Made by a program: the position numbers and the translations under genes
Shown here: piece after piece, positions 43,701-52,520 of the stretch
How the letters are laid out: each line of letters starts with the position of its first letter
Numbering within the stretch: position 1 is the stretch's first letter
Assembly (NCBI RefSeq): GCF_001909055.1
Contig: NZ_LVWI01000081.1
Span: 62,001 to 126,000 of the forward strand
Direction of reading: 5' to 3'
Length of the DNA stretch: 64,000 bases
Origin: Paenibacillus helianthi
GTDB lineage: Bacteria > Bacillota > Bacilli > Paenibacillales > Paenibacillaceae
Notes under the pieces: model-generated
What the model was told of the DNA's origin: nothing
Database searches by the model: none
What the model saw: the letters and a program-made list of their open reading frames with translations, nothing else

Positions 43701-44273
43701 ATGATCCAGGAACTAATCAATGAGCACAACAAAATGATCAATCGGTTGGACACTCAACTGATTAGTCAAATCCAGCTTGTAATCGACTTTACTCTAATGG
43801 CCCTGCGGCAAAATGGATCCGTATACTTAATTGGCAACGGCGGCAGTGCAGCAGATTGTCAGCATTTAGCAGCAGAGCTGGTAGGTAGATTCCGAATCAA
43901 TAGAGGTGCGCTTTCCGCTCATGCGCTGACGACGGATACTTCAATTATGACAGCGCTCGGGAATGATTACGGATATGAGGAAGTGTTTGCAAGACAAATT
44001 AAAGGATTTGTTCATAAAAGTGATATTGTATACGCTTTCTCGACCTCTGGCGACAGCAAGAATATTGTTCGTGGAGTTCAGGCAGCCCGAGAAATAGGTG
44101 CAATCATTATAGGGTTTACCGGGAAAACAGGTGGAATGATGAATGAATTCTGCGATGTATGTATCCAGGTGCCAACCACAAATACTGCTAGAATTCAGGA
44201 GGCACACATCATGATAGGGCATATTATATGTGAAATAGTGGAGAAAAGTTATTTTGAGGAACCTGTATGTTGA
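43701..44273 (+). CDS. gmhA: Sedoheptulose-7-phosphate isomerase
   Basis: 190 residues from ATG 43701, after AGGAGGGT. SIS-domain isomerase: YLIGNGGSAADCQHLAAELVGRF, then TALGNDYGYEEVFARQIKGFV, FSTSGDSKNIVRGVQ, and the catalytic His/Glu region RIQEAHIMIGHIICEIVE. Converts sedoheptulose 7-phosphate to D-glycero-D-manno-heptose 7-phosphate, the committed step of ADP-heptose synthesis. It overlaps the next gene by 7 bases (ATGTTGA). Confidence 0.93.
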   Translation: MIQELINEHNKMINRLDTQLISQIQLVIDFTLMALRQNGSVYLIGNGGSAADCQHLAAELVGRFRINRGALSAHALTTDTSIMTALGNDYGYEEVFARQIKGFVHKSDIVYAFSTSGDSKNIVRGVQAAREIGAIIIGFTGKTGGMMNEFCDVCIQVPTTNTARIQEAHIMIGHIICEIVEKSYFEEPVC

Positions 44274-44680
44274 GAGCAGATGGGTTCGATGAATTACTAG
44301 GCAACTTGGAATTACCAGCTATAATCTGTCTTTTAAGTGAAGAAGCCAAGGGGCTTTATTACAACTCAGAGTTTGGGAATAGAACCATGCCTGAAAAAAC
44401 GAAAGATATTCATCAATGTTTGCATACCACTGGGCATGGTAGCGAAAAGTCTTATTTATTGTTTATAGACTATATGGACGGATTTGATCTGCCGCTTTAT
44501 CTTTCTTCACCGCAAGCTGTTAGAGACCAAATTAAGATAGAAAACAGGGAAGAGGGCTCTTATTTTTGGCAGGAGGGCATATTTTGGGCGCTGCTTCGAA
44601 ATAAACGAGTTTATATGCAAGCTAATAGGAACATTGAGCTTAGGCCGATTATTCAGAAATTCCTAAAGCTGATGAATTGA
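44267..44680 (+). CDS. Unrecognised 137-residue cluster protein
   Basis: Starts inside the last codons of gmhA (ATGTTGA overlap), so translation is probably coupled. Soluble, mixed alpha/beta-looking protein: LELPAIICLLSEEAKGLYYNSEFGN, SYLLFIDYMDGFDLPLYLSS, then EGIFWALLRNKRVYMQANRNIELRPIIQKFL. No motif I can assign. Its position between gmhA and the APH-like kinase suggests a small accessory or specificity factor of the heptose pathway. Confidence 0.65.
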   Translation: MLRADGFDELLGNLELPAIICLLSEEAKGLYYNSEFGNRTMPEKTKDIHQCLHTTGHGSEKSYLLFIDYMDGFDLPLYLSSPQAVRDQIKIENREEGSYFWQEGIFWALLRNKRVYMQANRNIELRPIIQKFLKLMN

Positions 44681-44693
44681 GGAGGTGAGTAGG

Positions 44694-45575
44694 GTGAAAG
44701 AGTTGCTCCGCCAGTTATATGGGGTGAAGTATACAGATGTGAAGCTGCACAGCCAAAGGCATTTCAATGATATCTTTCAGTTTCAGATTAACGGTTGCCC
44801 AAAAGTAATCAAAATGTCTAGAAATAGATTCTTAAAGGAAGAACAAATTGGATCAGACAGCTTACATAAGGAAGCGCATATTCTTAGAAAGTTAGAGGCA
44901 ACAGATCTTCCTGTTCCAAAGGTAGAGTGTGTGGGGTATCTGGGTAACCAAGAGTATTTAATCATGCAACAAATGAAAGGTGTTCCCATTGGATCTGTAT
45001 TCTGGGATATCGAGCCGAGCCAAAGAGCTAGACTTATTACCGAATTGCTTCAATATCTAAAGCAGGTGCATTCAATGAAAGTAGTGGATTTTTTCCCGGA
45101 TGAAAAAAAATCGGTTGCCGATTCCTTGCTTGCCAAACTACATGAGTATCAATATGAAAGGCCGAATTCCTCCTACCGAAAAGCAATAAATTATCTTATC
45201 CATTCTATGTCATGTGTTTTTCCAAATCCCTATGAACCGGATTCACTGCTCCATAGTGACCTGGGACCACAGGCGAACAATATATTAGTCGAGAAACATA
45301 AAGGTAATTGGTTTATTAGTGCAATATTGGATTGGGAGCGTTGCCGGTTTGGAGATCCCGTTGAAGAATTATGCAGGCTTGAATTTGAGCTAGCAAAATC
45401 ATGGATGCATCAATCGTTATGTTCTACACCATACGTCCTTAACGACTTATTAAATCTGGATTTGCTGAAGGAGTATGCCTTCGTCAATGTCTCGGAGGAT
45501 ATTCTGGACTGGTATCGTCAGTATACGACGATCTTGCCTACCCGATGGTATCTCAAATCCTACAAAAACTATTGA
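44694..45575 (+). CDS. APH/choline-kinase-like phosphotransferase
   Basis: 293 residues from GTG 44694, 8 bases after AGGAGG. Protein-kinase-like fold of the aminoglycoside phosphotransferase family: ATP-binding PKVIKMSRNRF, hinge YLIMQQMKGVPIG, catalytic loop HSDLGPQANNILV (the usual H-G-D with S in place of G, catalytic Asp and Asn kept) and metal-binding ILDWERCRFGDP. Members phosphorylate antibiotics, sugars or choline. Here it may be a self-protection enzyme or may phosphorylate the product or a heptose intermediate; the sequence does not decide. Confidence 0.78.
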   Translation: MKELLRQLYGVKYTDVKLHSQRHFNDIFQFQINGCPKVIKMSRNRFLKEEQIGSDSLHKEAHILRKLEATDLPVPKVECVGYLGNQEYLIMQQMKGVPIGSVFWDIEPSQRARLITELLQYLKQVHSMKVVDFFPDEKKSVADSLLAKLHEYQYERPNSSYRKAINYLIHSMSCVFPNPYEPDSLLHSDLGPQANNILVEKHKGNWFISAILDWERCRFGDPVEELCRLEFELAKSWMHQSLCSTPYVLNDLLNLDLLKEYAFVNVSEDILDWYRQYTTILPTRWYLKSYKNY

Positions 45576-45593
45576 TGGATGGTGATTAATTTT

Positions 45594-46226
45594 ATGAAGG
45601 AGCATAGGATAAAAGCTTTGCTGTTCGATTGTGATGGGACGTTAGCAGATACAATTATGGCTCATGAAAAGGCCTATCAAAAAGTGTTCAAGCAAAATAG
45701 TTTAGCTTTTGATAAAAATTTATATTATAGAATGTTTAGCTGTGGCTCTTTGAGCATGCTTAAGGATATGACAGGAGACAAATATGATACAAAGGTCCTG
45801 CGGGAACTGATTAAACAAAAAAACACTATAATAACTGAATATCTAGACAGGTATATGGTACCTAATTTTATGCTTGTGCAAAAAATCAAAGAGTCCTTTT
45901 ACGGCCATTTCAACCTTGGAGTAGTTTCGAATTCCTCAAAAATTTCTGTATCACATATTATAGAGCGCCTTGGCTGCCGTAATGTGTTTGACGTGATATT
46001 AACGAAAGAAGATGTCGTGTACCTCAAGCCGCATCCTGAAATCTACTTGCGGGCCAGCAGACTATTGAAGGTTAAGCCACCTGAATGTCGGGTGTTTGAG
46101 GATTCGTTGGTTGGAATTGAGGCAGCTTCAAAGGCCGAAATGAAGACAGTCAAAATAAACATAAAAAAATGCAACAAAAAGCATAGAGCTTGCAATGATC
46201 AAATCTTAATGATGAATATCAACTAA
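45594..46226 (+). CDS. HAD phosphatase, beta-phosphoglucomutase-like
   Basis: 210 residues from ATG 45594, after GGATGGTGA; an ATG five codons earlier is possible. HAD subfamily IA: LLFDCDGTLADT (two Asp), VVSNSSKISVSHIIERLG, the Lys in VYLKPHPEIYLRA, and VFEDSLVGIEAASKA. It could dephosphorylate a sugar bisphosphate or act as a mutase. Within this cluster, a sedoheptulose- or heptose-phosphatase role is attractive but inferred. It is tightly packed with its neighbours. Confidence 0.8.
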   Translation: MKEHRIKALLFDCDGTLADTIMAHEKAYQKVFKQNSLAFDKNLYYRMFSCGSLSMLKDMTGDKYDTKVLRELIKQKNTIITEYLDRYMVPNFMLVQKIKESFYGHFNLGVVSNSSKISVSHIIERLGCRNVFDVILTKEDVVYLKPHPEIYLRASRLLKVKPPECRVFEDSLVGIEAASKAEMKTVKINIKKCNKKHRACNDQILMMNIN

Positions 46227-46244
46227 GTGAAGACGGAGGCTTGC

Positions 46245-47180
46245 ATGGAGATTTATGAACGTATCTGGGGAGGACTGTCTTCGTTGGCTTGTGGTGATGC
46301 ACTTGGCGTGCTTGCGGTTGGCTATAACCCGGCTGAACTTATAAATACATACGGAGCAGTTCCACGTAGGCTGGTTACGCCTATTCCTTCAAGTCCATCC
46401 CGGACCAAGTGGAATTATGGTGAAGTCACGGACGATACTTATCAAACAATTGTGATTGCAGAGAATCTTGTCTGTTACCATCGAATTAATAAAAAAGAAT
46501 TGGTTAAGGCATTTATCTGCCTGCCCGATAAATATGCCAAAATCGAATCTTCGACCGGAAGATTGAAGAAGGATCCCAATCCTTATAAGAGGCGCTTTTC
46601 AGTTAATTCTGGAGCAGCTATGAGGATTTCTCCACTAGGTATAGCTTTTTCCATAAAAAATGAGGTGAGACTTGTCTCTGAGGTTCTGAAAGCGACGCAA
46701 ATTACCCACAACAGTAAATCCGCCTTAGCTGGAGCTGCGGCGATAGCCTTTGCCGCCAGCGCTCTTCTGGATGGGTGCGCATGCGATCAGGTTATTGAAC
46801 AATCTATAAAAGGCGCATGGTTAATGAGAGGTTATGGCGATTGTGATGGATTGCCAGCAGTATATCAGGAAATAGAAACCGCATGCAATTTAGGTTACGA
46901 AAAATATCGGGAAAAGGCAGGTGAAGGAGATTTATTCGGAGGCTTAACTGTCCAAGCAGTCCCGTTTGCTCTTGCGCTGGCTTCTGCATTATGGAACGCG
47001 GAAGCTGCAATTTGCAAGGCAGTCGAAATGGGAGGTGATACAGATACTATAGCTTCAATTACGGGTTTATTGTGCGGAATCTGTAATCCACGAAGCACAC
47101 CCAGCCATATTCTAAAAGTCATTTCGGAAAAGGATACACTGCACAGGCTAGCCGTGGGTTTAGCTGATATCAGATGTTAA
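46245..47180 (+). CDS. ADP-ribosylglycohydrolase (DraG/ARH) family protein
   Basis: 311 residues from ATG 46245, 5 bases after GGAGG; a GTG 18 bases earlier is less likely. DraG fold: N-terminal GGLSSLACGDALGVLAVG, the metal-binding YGEVTDDTYQT, and GGDTDTIASITGLLCGI near the C-terminus. All key Asp/Thr ligands of the two Mg sites are kept, so it is probably active. The family removes ADP-ribose from proteins or hydrolyses related ADP-sugars. In an ADP-heptose cluster, an ADP-sugar or related substrate is conceivable. Confidence 0.82.
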   Translation: MEIYERIWGGLSSLACGDALGVLAVGYNPAELINTYGAVPRRLVTPIPSSPSRTKWNYGEVTDDTYQTIVIAENLVCYHRINKKELVKAFICLPDKYAKIESSTGRLKKDPNPYKRRFSVNSGAAMRISPLGIAFSIKNEVRLVSEVLKATQITHNSKSALAGAAAIAFAASALLDGCACDQVIEQSIKGAWLMRGYGDCDGLPAVYQEIETACNLGYEKYREKAGEGDLFGGLTVQAVPFALALASALWNAEAAICKAVEMGGDTDTIASITGLLCGICNPRSTPSHILKVISEKDTLHRLAVGLADIRC

Positions 47181-47204
47181 CTAAGATTGAATGGAGATAG
47201 ATCC

Positions 47205-48689
47205 ATGCGAAGAATAGACAAACCGGTTTTGCCGCTAAAATCGAATATTGATTCCCAACAAGGTACTATTCTGGTCATTGGGGATATTATCTTGGATCAA
47301 TATTGTCTTGGTGATGTTGAAAGAATTTCACCTGAAGCCCCTGTGCCTGTGTTCAACTGGCAGAGTGAATTCTATTGTTTGGGGGGGGCCTCAAATGTCG
47401 CCTGTAATGTCAGATCCCTTGGGTGGAAGGTGAAAATAGGTGGTTTTGTAGGTAATGATGATGATGGCAAACAGGTAAGGAGATTATTGCATTCACATGA
47501 AATTGATGGCATCGGTGTGAAAAATTCTTTGCAAACTATAAAAAAAACGAGAGTTGTATCAAGAGGAAATCAGTTAATCAGGATAGACTACGAGAATAGT
47601 TCACTTAAGGCACAATATAACCACGATGAACTCCTTGAGTGGTTCAATGGTGAGTTAAGTGGAAATATCAAGGCGGTCATTATCTCCGATTACAATAAAG
47701 GAGCATGCGCCAACTTTCTTTGTCAGGAAATGATCCTGGAATGTACCAGGAAGAATATCCCGATAATCGTTGATCCTAAAGAAAAATATTGGGAAAAGTA
47801 TCGTGGGGCCACTTTTCTTACGCCAAATCATAAAGAGTTCCTCCAAATTGCAGGAATTTCAGGAAATGATGAACAGGAGATCAGAAATAAAGGCATGGAA
47901 CTACGAAATCAATTGAACGTAGATCATCTGCTTATTACTCGTGCCGAAAAAGGCGTATGCCTGATAAATGAAGAAGGGACAAAAGAATATCGGTCCTACG
48001 CTAATCAAACCCGGAATGTGACCGGGGCAGGAGATTCGTTGGTTGCAGCATTAGCAGTAGCCGTTGCCGAAGGAAGTGGAATCGAGCATGCAGTGTACTA
48101 CGCCAATATTGCAGGAGGTCTTTCAGTAGAAAAGGACGGAACCAGTAGCGTTAACAAAGCCGAAATAAGAAAAAGGATAGCTGAGATAGAAAGTGAATTA
48201 AATGATTTTCGGGCAAAAATAGCAAGCCTTGATGAAGCAGCAGAACTAGTGGGGAAATGGAAAGCAGACAGCGAAAAAATCATCTTTACTAACGGATGTT
48301 TTGATTTGCTTCATTATGGGCATATTCACTTGCTGAAGCAAGCCAGAAAATTTGGGGACCGTTTGATCGTAGGGATCAATTCGGATAAATCCGTAAAATT
48401 TTTGAAGGGAAAGAAGCGGCCTATCATTAAGGAAAAGGATCGGTTGAGAATCATTGCATCCTTCGATTTTGTGGATTGTGTCATTATATTCGATGAACCG
48501 ACACCATTAAATCTTATACATGAGCTGCAGCCTGATGTAATCGTAAAAGGCGGGGATTATGACAATGCCAATGTGGTGGGCAAAGAGATAGTTAACGACG
48601 TCGTTATCGTTCCTCTGATCGAGAAATATTCAACGTCTTCCATAATTTCTAACATACTCTTCAATTATAGTTCAGAGGAGCTGATATAA
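47205..48689 (+). CDS. hldE: Bifunctional heptose-7-P kinase / heptose-1-P adenylyltransferase
   Basis: 494 residues from ATG 47205, after GGAGA. N-terminal PfkB kinase (about 20-325): VIGDIILDQYCLGDVERISPEAPVPVF, LGGASNVACNV, the catalytic base in NVTGAGDSLVAALA. C-terminal cytidylyltransferase-like domain (about 355-485): IFTNGCFDLLHYGHIHLLKQAR (HxGH), GINSDKSVKFLKG. This is the full HldE arrangement of Gram-negatives: phosphorylates heptose 7-phosphate at C1 and later couples heptose 1-phosphate to AMP, giving ADP-D-glycero-heptose. The stop is 4 bases before hldD. Confidence 0.93.
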   Translation: MRRIDKPVLPLKSNIDSQQGTILVIGDIILDQYCLGDVERISPEAPVPVFNWQSEFYCLGGASNVACNVRSLGWKVKIGGFVGNDDDGKQVRRLLHSHEIDGIGVKNSLQTIKKTRVVSRGNQLIRIDYENSSLKAQYNHDELLEWFNGELSGNIKAVIISDYNKGACANFLCQEMILECTRKNIPIIVDPKEKYWEKYRGATFLTPNHKEFLQIAGISGNDEQEIRNKGMELRNQLNVDHLLITRAEKGVCLINEEGTKEYRSYANQTRNVTGAGDSLVAALAVAVAEGSGIEHAVYYANIAGGLSVEKDGTSSVNKAEIRKRIAEIESELNDFRAKIASLDEAAELVGKWKADSEKIIFTNGCFDLLHYGHIHLLKQARKFGDRLIVGINSDKSVKFLKGKKRPIIKEKDRLRIIASFDFVDCVIIFDEPTPLNLIHELQPDVIVKGGDYDNANVVGKEIVNDVVIVPLIEKYSTSSIISNILFNYSSEELI

Positions 48690-48693
48690 ATAT

Positions 48694-49668
48694 ATGATTA
48701 TCGTTACCGGCGGTGCTGGTTTTATTGGAAGCAACCTGGTGAGAAGGTTGAATCAACTTGGAGAGGATAATGTGATTATAGCAGATCGTGTTTCCCCTCA
48801 TACCTTGGGAAATCTAAAGGGTCTTAGATACAACATGATATTGTCTCCGGATGAATTGCAAGAACGTATGTCGGACCCATTCTTTGCCTCGGAGGTAGAC
48901 TTTATTTTTCATGAAGGTGCCTGTTCGGATACGATGGAGACCGACAGTGACTATCTGTATGCAAATAACTTTTTGTACAGCAAGAAATTGTTGGACCTAA
49001 GCCTAAAGAACAGAATTCCTTTTGTATACGCTTCATCGGCTTCAATATATGGCCAGGGTACGGGTGGTTTTGTCGAAGATTGTTCCAAATGTAAGAAACC
49101 GATGAATTTGTACGCGCATTCAAAGTATCTATTTGATCAATATGTAACATCCATACTCCCAGATGCAGAGAGCCAGATCGTTGGATTGCGTTACTTTAAT
49201 GTTTACGGATCTGGGGAAGCCCACAAAGGGAGAATGGCCTCAATGATCTATAAAATGTATTTCCAGCTTAAAGAACATGGGGAAATCAAACTGTTTCGGG
49301 GAACAGAAGCTGACCGTGACGGTGAACAAAGAAGAGATTTTATCCACGTTAATGATGTCATAGACATAAACCTGTTCTTTTTACAACGACCTGCGATTTC
49401 AGGGATTTTCAATTGTGGTACAGGAATAAGTTGCAGTTTTAATGATATTGCGTGGACAATGATAGGAACATTGGGATACGGAAGGCTTACCTATATTGAT
49501 TTTCCTGAGGAGCTGATTGGAAAGTACCAGATGTTTACAGAGTCGAACAACAACAAACTCAGGAATGCAGGCTATCTCTCAGAATATACCTCTATACAAG
49601 AAGGGTTGAAGCAGTATCTCAATTATTTATGTGAAAACAATCCAATAATGAAGGAGAAGCTGCTATGA
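48694..49668 (+). CDS. hldD: ADP-L-glycero-D-manno-heptose 6-epimerase
   Basis: 324 residues, extended SDR. MIIVTGGAGFIGSNLVRRL (NAD(P) loop), FIFHEGACSDTMETD, YASSASIYG (Ser), NLYAHSKYLFDQYV (Y-x3-K), IVGLRYFNVYGSGEAHKGRMASM, RRDFIHVNDVIDINLFFL, GIFNCGTG. It aligns by eye with E. coli HldD/RfaD over its whole length, including FHEGACS and EAHKGxMAS-type segments that separate it from other SDR epimerases. Converts ADP-D- to ADP-L-glycero-beta-D-manno-heptose. Overlaps the next gene by 4 bases. Confidence 0.92.
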   Translation: MIIVTGGAGFIGSNLVRRLNQLGEDNVIIADRVSPHTLGNLKGLRYNMILSPDELQERMSDPFFASEVDFIFHEGACSDTMETDSDYLYANNFLYSKKLLDLSLKNRIPFVYASSASIYGQGTGGFVEDCSKCKKPMNLYAHSKYLFDQYVTSILPDAESQIVGLRYFNVYGSGEAHKGRMASMIYKMYFQLKEHGEIKLFRGTEADRDGEQRRDFIHVNDVIDINLFFLQRPAISGIFNCGTGISCSFNDIAWTMIGTLGYGRLTYIDFPEELIGKYQMFTESNNNKLRNAGYLSEYTSIQEGLKQYLNYLCENNPIMKEKLL

Positions 49669-50729
49669 TTTATAAAATTATTGTGCAGAATTATGAAACC
49701 AGTATTGGAATCATCATTAAGGAAAGCAGCAGTTTATGTGATCGGTTGATAAAACTGTTAGAAATCACTTATGACGTTCGCTTAATGAATGATGAAAAGG
49801 GTGAATGGGAGATGAATATCAGCATAGAACCCGACCTCTCAAGATATGCCCAATCCTATACCTCTGCATATTCACCTCATACAATCGAACATGGAGAGAT
49901 GGCTATGATCGGATTTCTTGACAGTGAAATGCACATTTTCAAGGAAAAAGAGTTCTCAATATATCGTAATAGTCACAAACTGAGCATTACAGGAAGCTGT
50001 GAAAATATCGTATATGAAATCACTCGTAAAGCCATTCGGCAAATTCAGACAAGACAGCTGGAACTTGGAGGAGGTGCGAGGCTGCACGCCTCATCTTTTG
50101 AGTATAATGGGAATGGAGTCGCCGTAGCAGGCAATAAAGGTGCCGGTAAAACAACTACACTGCTCAGCATGATTGGCTATTGTGGTTCAAATTATATTAC
50201 CAATGATGTGCTTGAAATCAGAAGGGGAGGCAATGACAAGCTTCCGTCCGTTAACGGTTGGCCAACAGTCTGTTTAATCGGCAGAGGAACATTGGCTTCA
50301 ATTTCTAAATACAGTTCATTACTGCCAAGCGAAGAAAATAGCGGGGATAATTCACTGCCGAAAGTGCCGATTGCAATCAACGAAATTGAACAGGCACTGG
50401 GTACCAGTATCGTTAACAGAAGTTCACTGCGGCATATCATTTTTTCCAGGATCGATCTGGGAGAAGAAGTCTCTAGTATTAAATCTTTGAGTTACGAAGA
50501 AGGGATTTCACAAATCTCGGCTCATTTTATTAATGAAGACAGGGATCATCCGGATTGGCTACTGTTGAAATGTGATCAGGAACCCAATTTTCGGGTACAT
50601 GGACTGCTAGAGGGAGTACACTTTTACGAGTTGGCAGTTGGGCAGAATCTTGAGCAAACAACTGCTCTGATTATAGAGAAGATAATGGAAGATTCAAGTG
50701 AAACCTCCATAGCGGGAGAAGGGATTTAA
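49665..50729 (+). CDS. HPr-kinase-like P-loop protein
   Basis: 354 residues, ATGA overlap with hldD. The central Walker A is VAVAGNKGAGKTTTLLSMIG (about residues 150-165), preceded by RLHASSFEYNGNG, as in HprK-like serine kinases (L-H-A-x-x-x...G). YITNDVLEIRR may supply the HprK-like acidic motif. The N-terminal 130 residues are not the HprK N-domain. Proteins of this type act as precursor-peptide kinases or companions in lasso-peptide clusters such as paeninodin. Here no lasso cyclase, PqqD-like or B2 protease is present. Confidence 0.75.
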   Translation: MIYKIIVQNYETSIGIIIKESSSLCDRLIKLLEITYDVRLMNDEKGEWEMNISIEPDLSRYAQSYTSAYSPHTIEHGEMAMIGFLDSEMHIFKEKEFSIYRNSHKLSITGSCENIVYEITRKAIRQIQTRQLELGGGARLHASSFEYNGNGVAVAGNKGAGKTTTLLSMIGYCGSNYITNDVLEIRRGGNDKLPSVNGWPTVCLIGRGTLASISKYSSLLPSEENSGDNSLPKVPIAINEIEQALGTSIVNRSSLRHIIFSRIDLGEEVSSIKSLSYEEGISQISAHFINEDRDHPDWLLLKCDQEPNFRVHGLLEGVHFYELAVGQNLEQTTALIIEKIMEDSSETSIAGEGI

Positions 50730-50783
50730 CTGAAGTCAGACACCGGAAAAGATCAAAGCGCCACCATTGATAAGCCGGTTTCG

Positions 50784-52520
50784 TTGTGGCGAGTCTACTG
50801 GTGGGCATTATCCTTTGTAAAGCCTTATATACTGATCTTATCGCTGCTTATTTGCTCATATTTTTTATTATCCTCTGCGGAATTGTTTATCCCAAAATAT
50901 ATTCAATATTTTGTGGATGTTATTTTTCCGGCTAAAGACTATAGCAAGTTCTCCCTCTTTATCTTTGTGCTAATTGGAGTCATTGTAGTAATACTCGCTG
51001 CCAAAATGATGCAAAATACGCTAAGTCGTCATCTCCAGGAAAAAGCCGCCAAGGATATTCAGTTTGCCGTTTTCCAACATCTGCGCAAGCTGGGGTTTGC
51101 TTATTATGAGCAAAATCCGGTAGGGAGAACGCTCTCATTGCTAAATACAGAAGTTGCATCCATGCAAAGTCTGTACCGCCAGTATTTTCCTGTACTGATC
51201 GAGGGTCTTATTTTTTCATTCATTTCGGCTGTAATGATGTTGTCCACCAGTCTTCATCTTTCTGTCATCGTGCTGCCGAGTTTCCTGCTCTATTACGTAT
51301 TTGGACCGATGCTTGAACGCAAAGCGGCAATTCACGGGAAGAACATGTCGCAAGCCCGCATTGATGAAAATCAGAAGGTATATGAAAGTATATCCGCTTC
51401 TTTAGAGCTTCGTGCCTATGAATCGGAAACATGGGAAATCGGCAGATACGAGCAAAAAGTGAAATTATACAACGCAAGTATGATTAAAGCATATTGGTAT
51501 GCATATCTCCGGGGGACAAACAGACGAATCACTTATAATATTGGCGGCATTGCCATTTTTGTATATGGTAATTTTCTGTTTGGACACAGCCAGTTATCCA
51601 TAGGTGAGTTTATCTCATTTATCCTCTATTACTTTACGGTTATGCATAGGTTGACGGCTGTCGTGACCAACATTACCGAACAGAGGCTGCTTATGCATCA
51701 GGCAGAACGATTGTATAGCTTCTTACGTTCGGAGCCCTCACTAGTAGAAGCGTCAAATCCAGTGGGGTTGATGCCAGTAAAGGGGGATATTCGCTTGGAT
51801 AATGTCTGCTTTACGTATAATTCTGGACAATCGGTTCTAAACGGGCTAAATTTATCGATCGCTGCTGGTGAACGGGTAGCTATTGTGGGGAAGAGCGGAA
51901 ATGGAAAAACCACGATATTGAAGCTGATTGGACGGTTTTATGATCCTGATAATGGGAGTATCTTTATAGACAATGTTCCATTGCGAGATATTTCATTTTC
52001 ATCCTTGCGAATGGCGATGGGTTATGTATTTCAGGATACTTATGTTTTTGGCTCCACAGTAACGGAGAATATAAAATTCGGTAAACCGGACGCAACCCAG
52101 GAGGAAGTTGTGAGGGCCGCAAAAGCGGCATATGCTCATGATTTTATCCTTAATCTGCAGGATGGGTATGATACACAAATTGGTGAACGGGGAGTTAACC
52201 TTTCAGGAGGTCAAAGACAACGAATTGCCATCGCACGCATGTTTATTCACGATCCAGCAATTATTTTGTTAGACGAGGCCACCTCAGCTTTGGATAATAC
52301 AAGCGAGATTCAAGTATTTAAAGCGATGAATGAGCTTTTTAAAGGAAGGACTATTATTGCTGTTGCCCATAGGTTATCGACAATAAAGGACTTTGACCGA
52401 TTTGTGGTCATTGAAGCCGGGATAGTGGTAGAGAACGGGTCATATGCTGAGCTATTGGCATTGGGTGGAGCCTTTAGCACACTTGCAGCTTCCAGAGGGA
52501 CGGAGGCTTCGGGTGGCTAA
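50784..52520 (+). CDS. ABC exporter half-molecule 1 (six-helix TMD + NBD)
   Basis: 578 residues from TTG 50784; in-frame CTG 50730, just after GAAGGG, could add 18 residues. Type IV ABC exporter: six membrane helices (about 15-310), then NBD with Walker A VGKSGNGKTT, signature LSGGQRQRIAIARM, Walker B IILLDEATSALD and H-loop VAHRLST. All catalytic residues are intact. Paired with the next gene, it probably forms a heterodimeric or two-step exporter for the cluster product. No peptidase domain, so it is not a bacteriocin-processing exporter. Confidence 0.9.
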   Translation: MWRVYWWALSFVKPYILILSLLICSYFLLSSAELFIPKYIQYFVDVIFPAKDYSKFSLFIFVLIGVIVVILAAKMMQNTLSRHLQEKAAKDIQFAVFQHLRKLGFAYYEQNPVGRTLSLLNTEVASMQSLYRQYFPVLIEGLIFSFISAVMMLSTSLHLSVIVLPSFLLYYVFGPMLERKAAIHGKNMSQARIDENQKVYESISASLELRAYESETWEIGRYEQKVKLYNASMIKAYWYAYLRGTNRRITYNIGGIAIFVYGNFLFGHSQLSIGEFISFILYYFTVMHRLTAVVTNITEQRLLMHQAERLYSFLRSEPSLVEASNPVGLMPVKGDIRLDNVCFTYNSGQSVLNGLNLSIAAGERVAIVGKSGNGKTTILKLIGRFYDPDNGSIFIDNVPLRDISFSSLRMAMGYVFQDTYVFGSTVTENIKFGKPDATQEEVVRAAKAAYAHDFILNLQDGYDTQIGERGVNLSGGQRQRIAIARMFIHDPAIILLDEATSALDNTSEIQVFKAMNELFKGRTIIAVAHRLSTIKDFDRFVVIEAGIVVENGSYAELLALGGAFSTLAASRGTEASGG

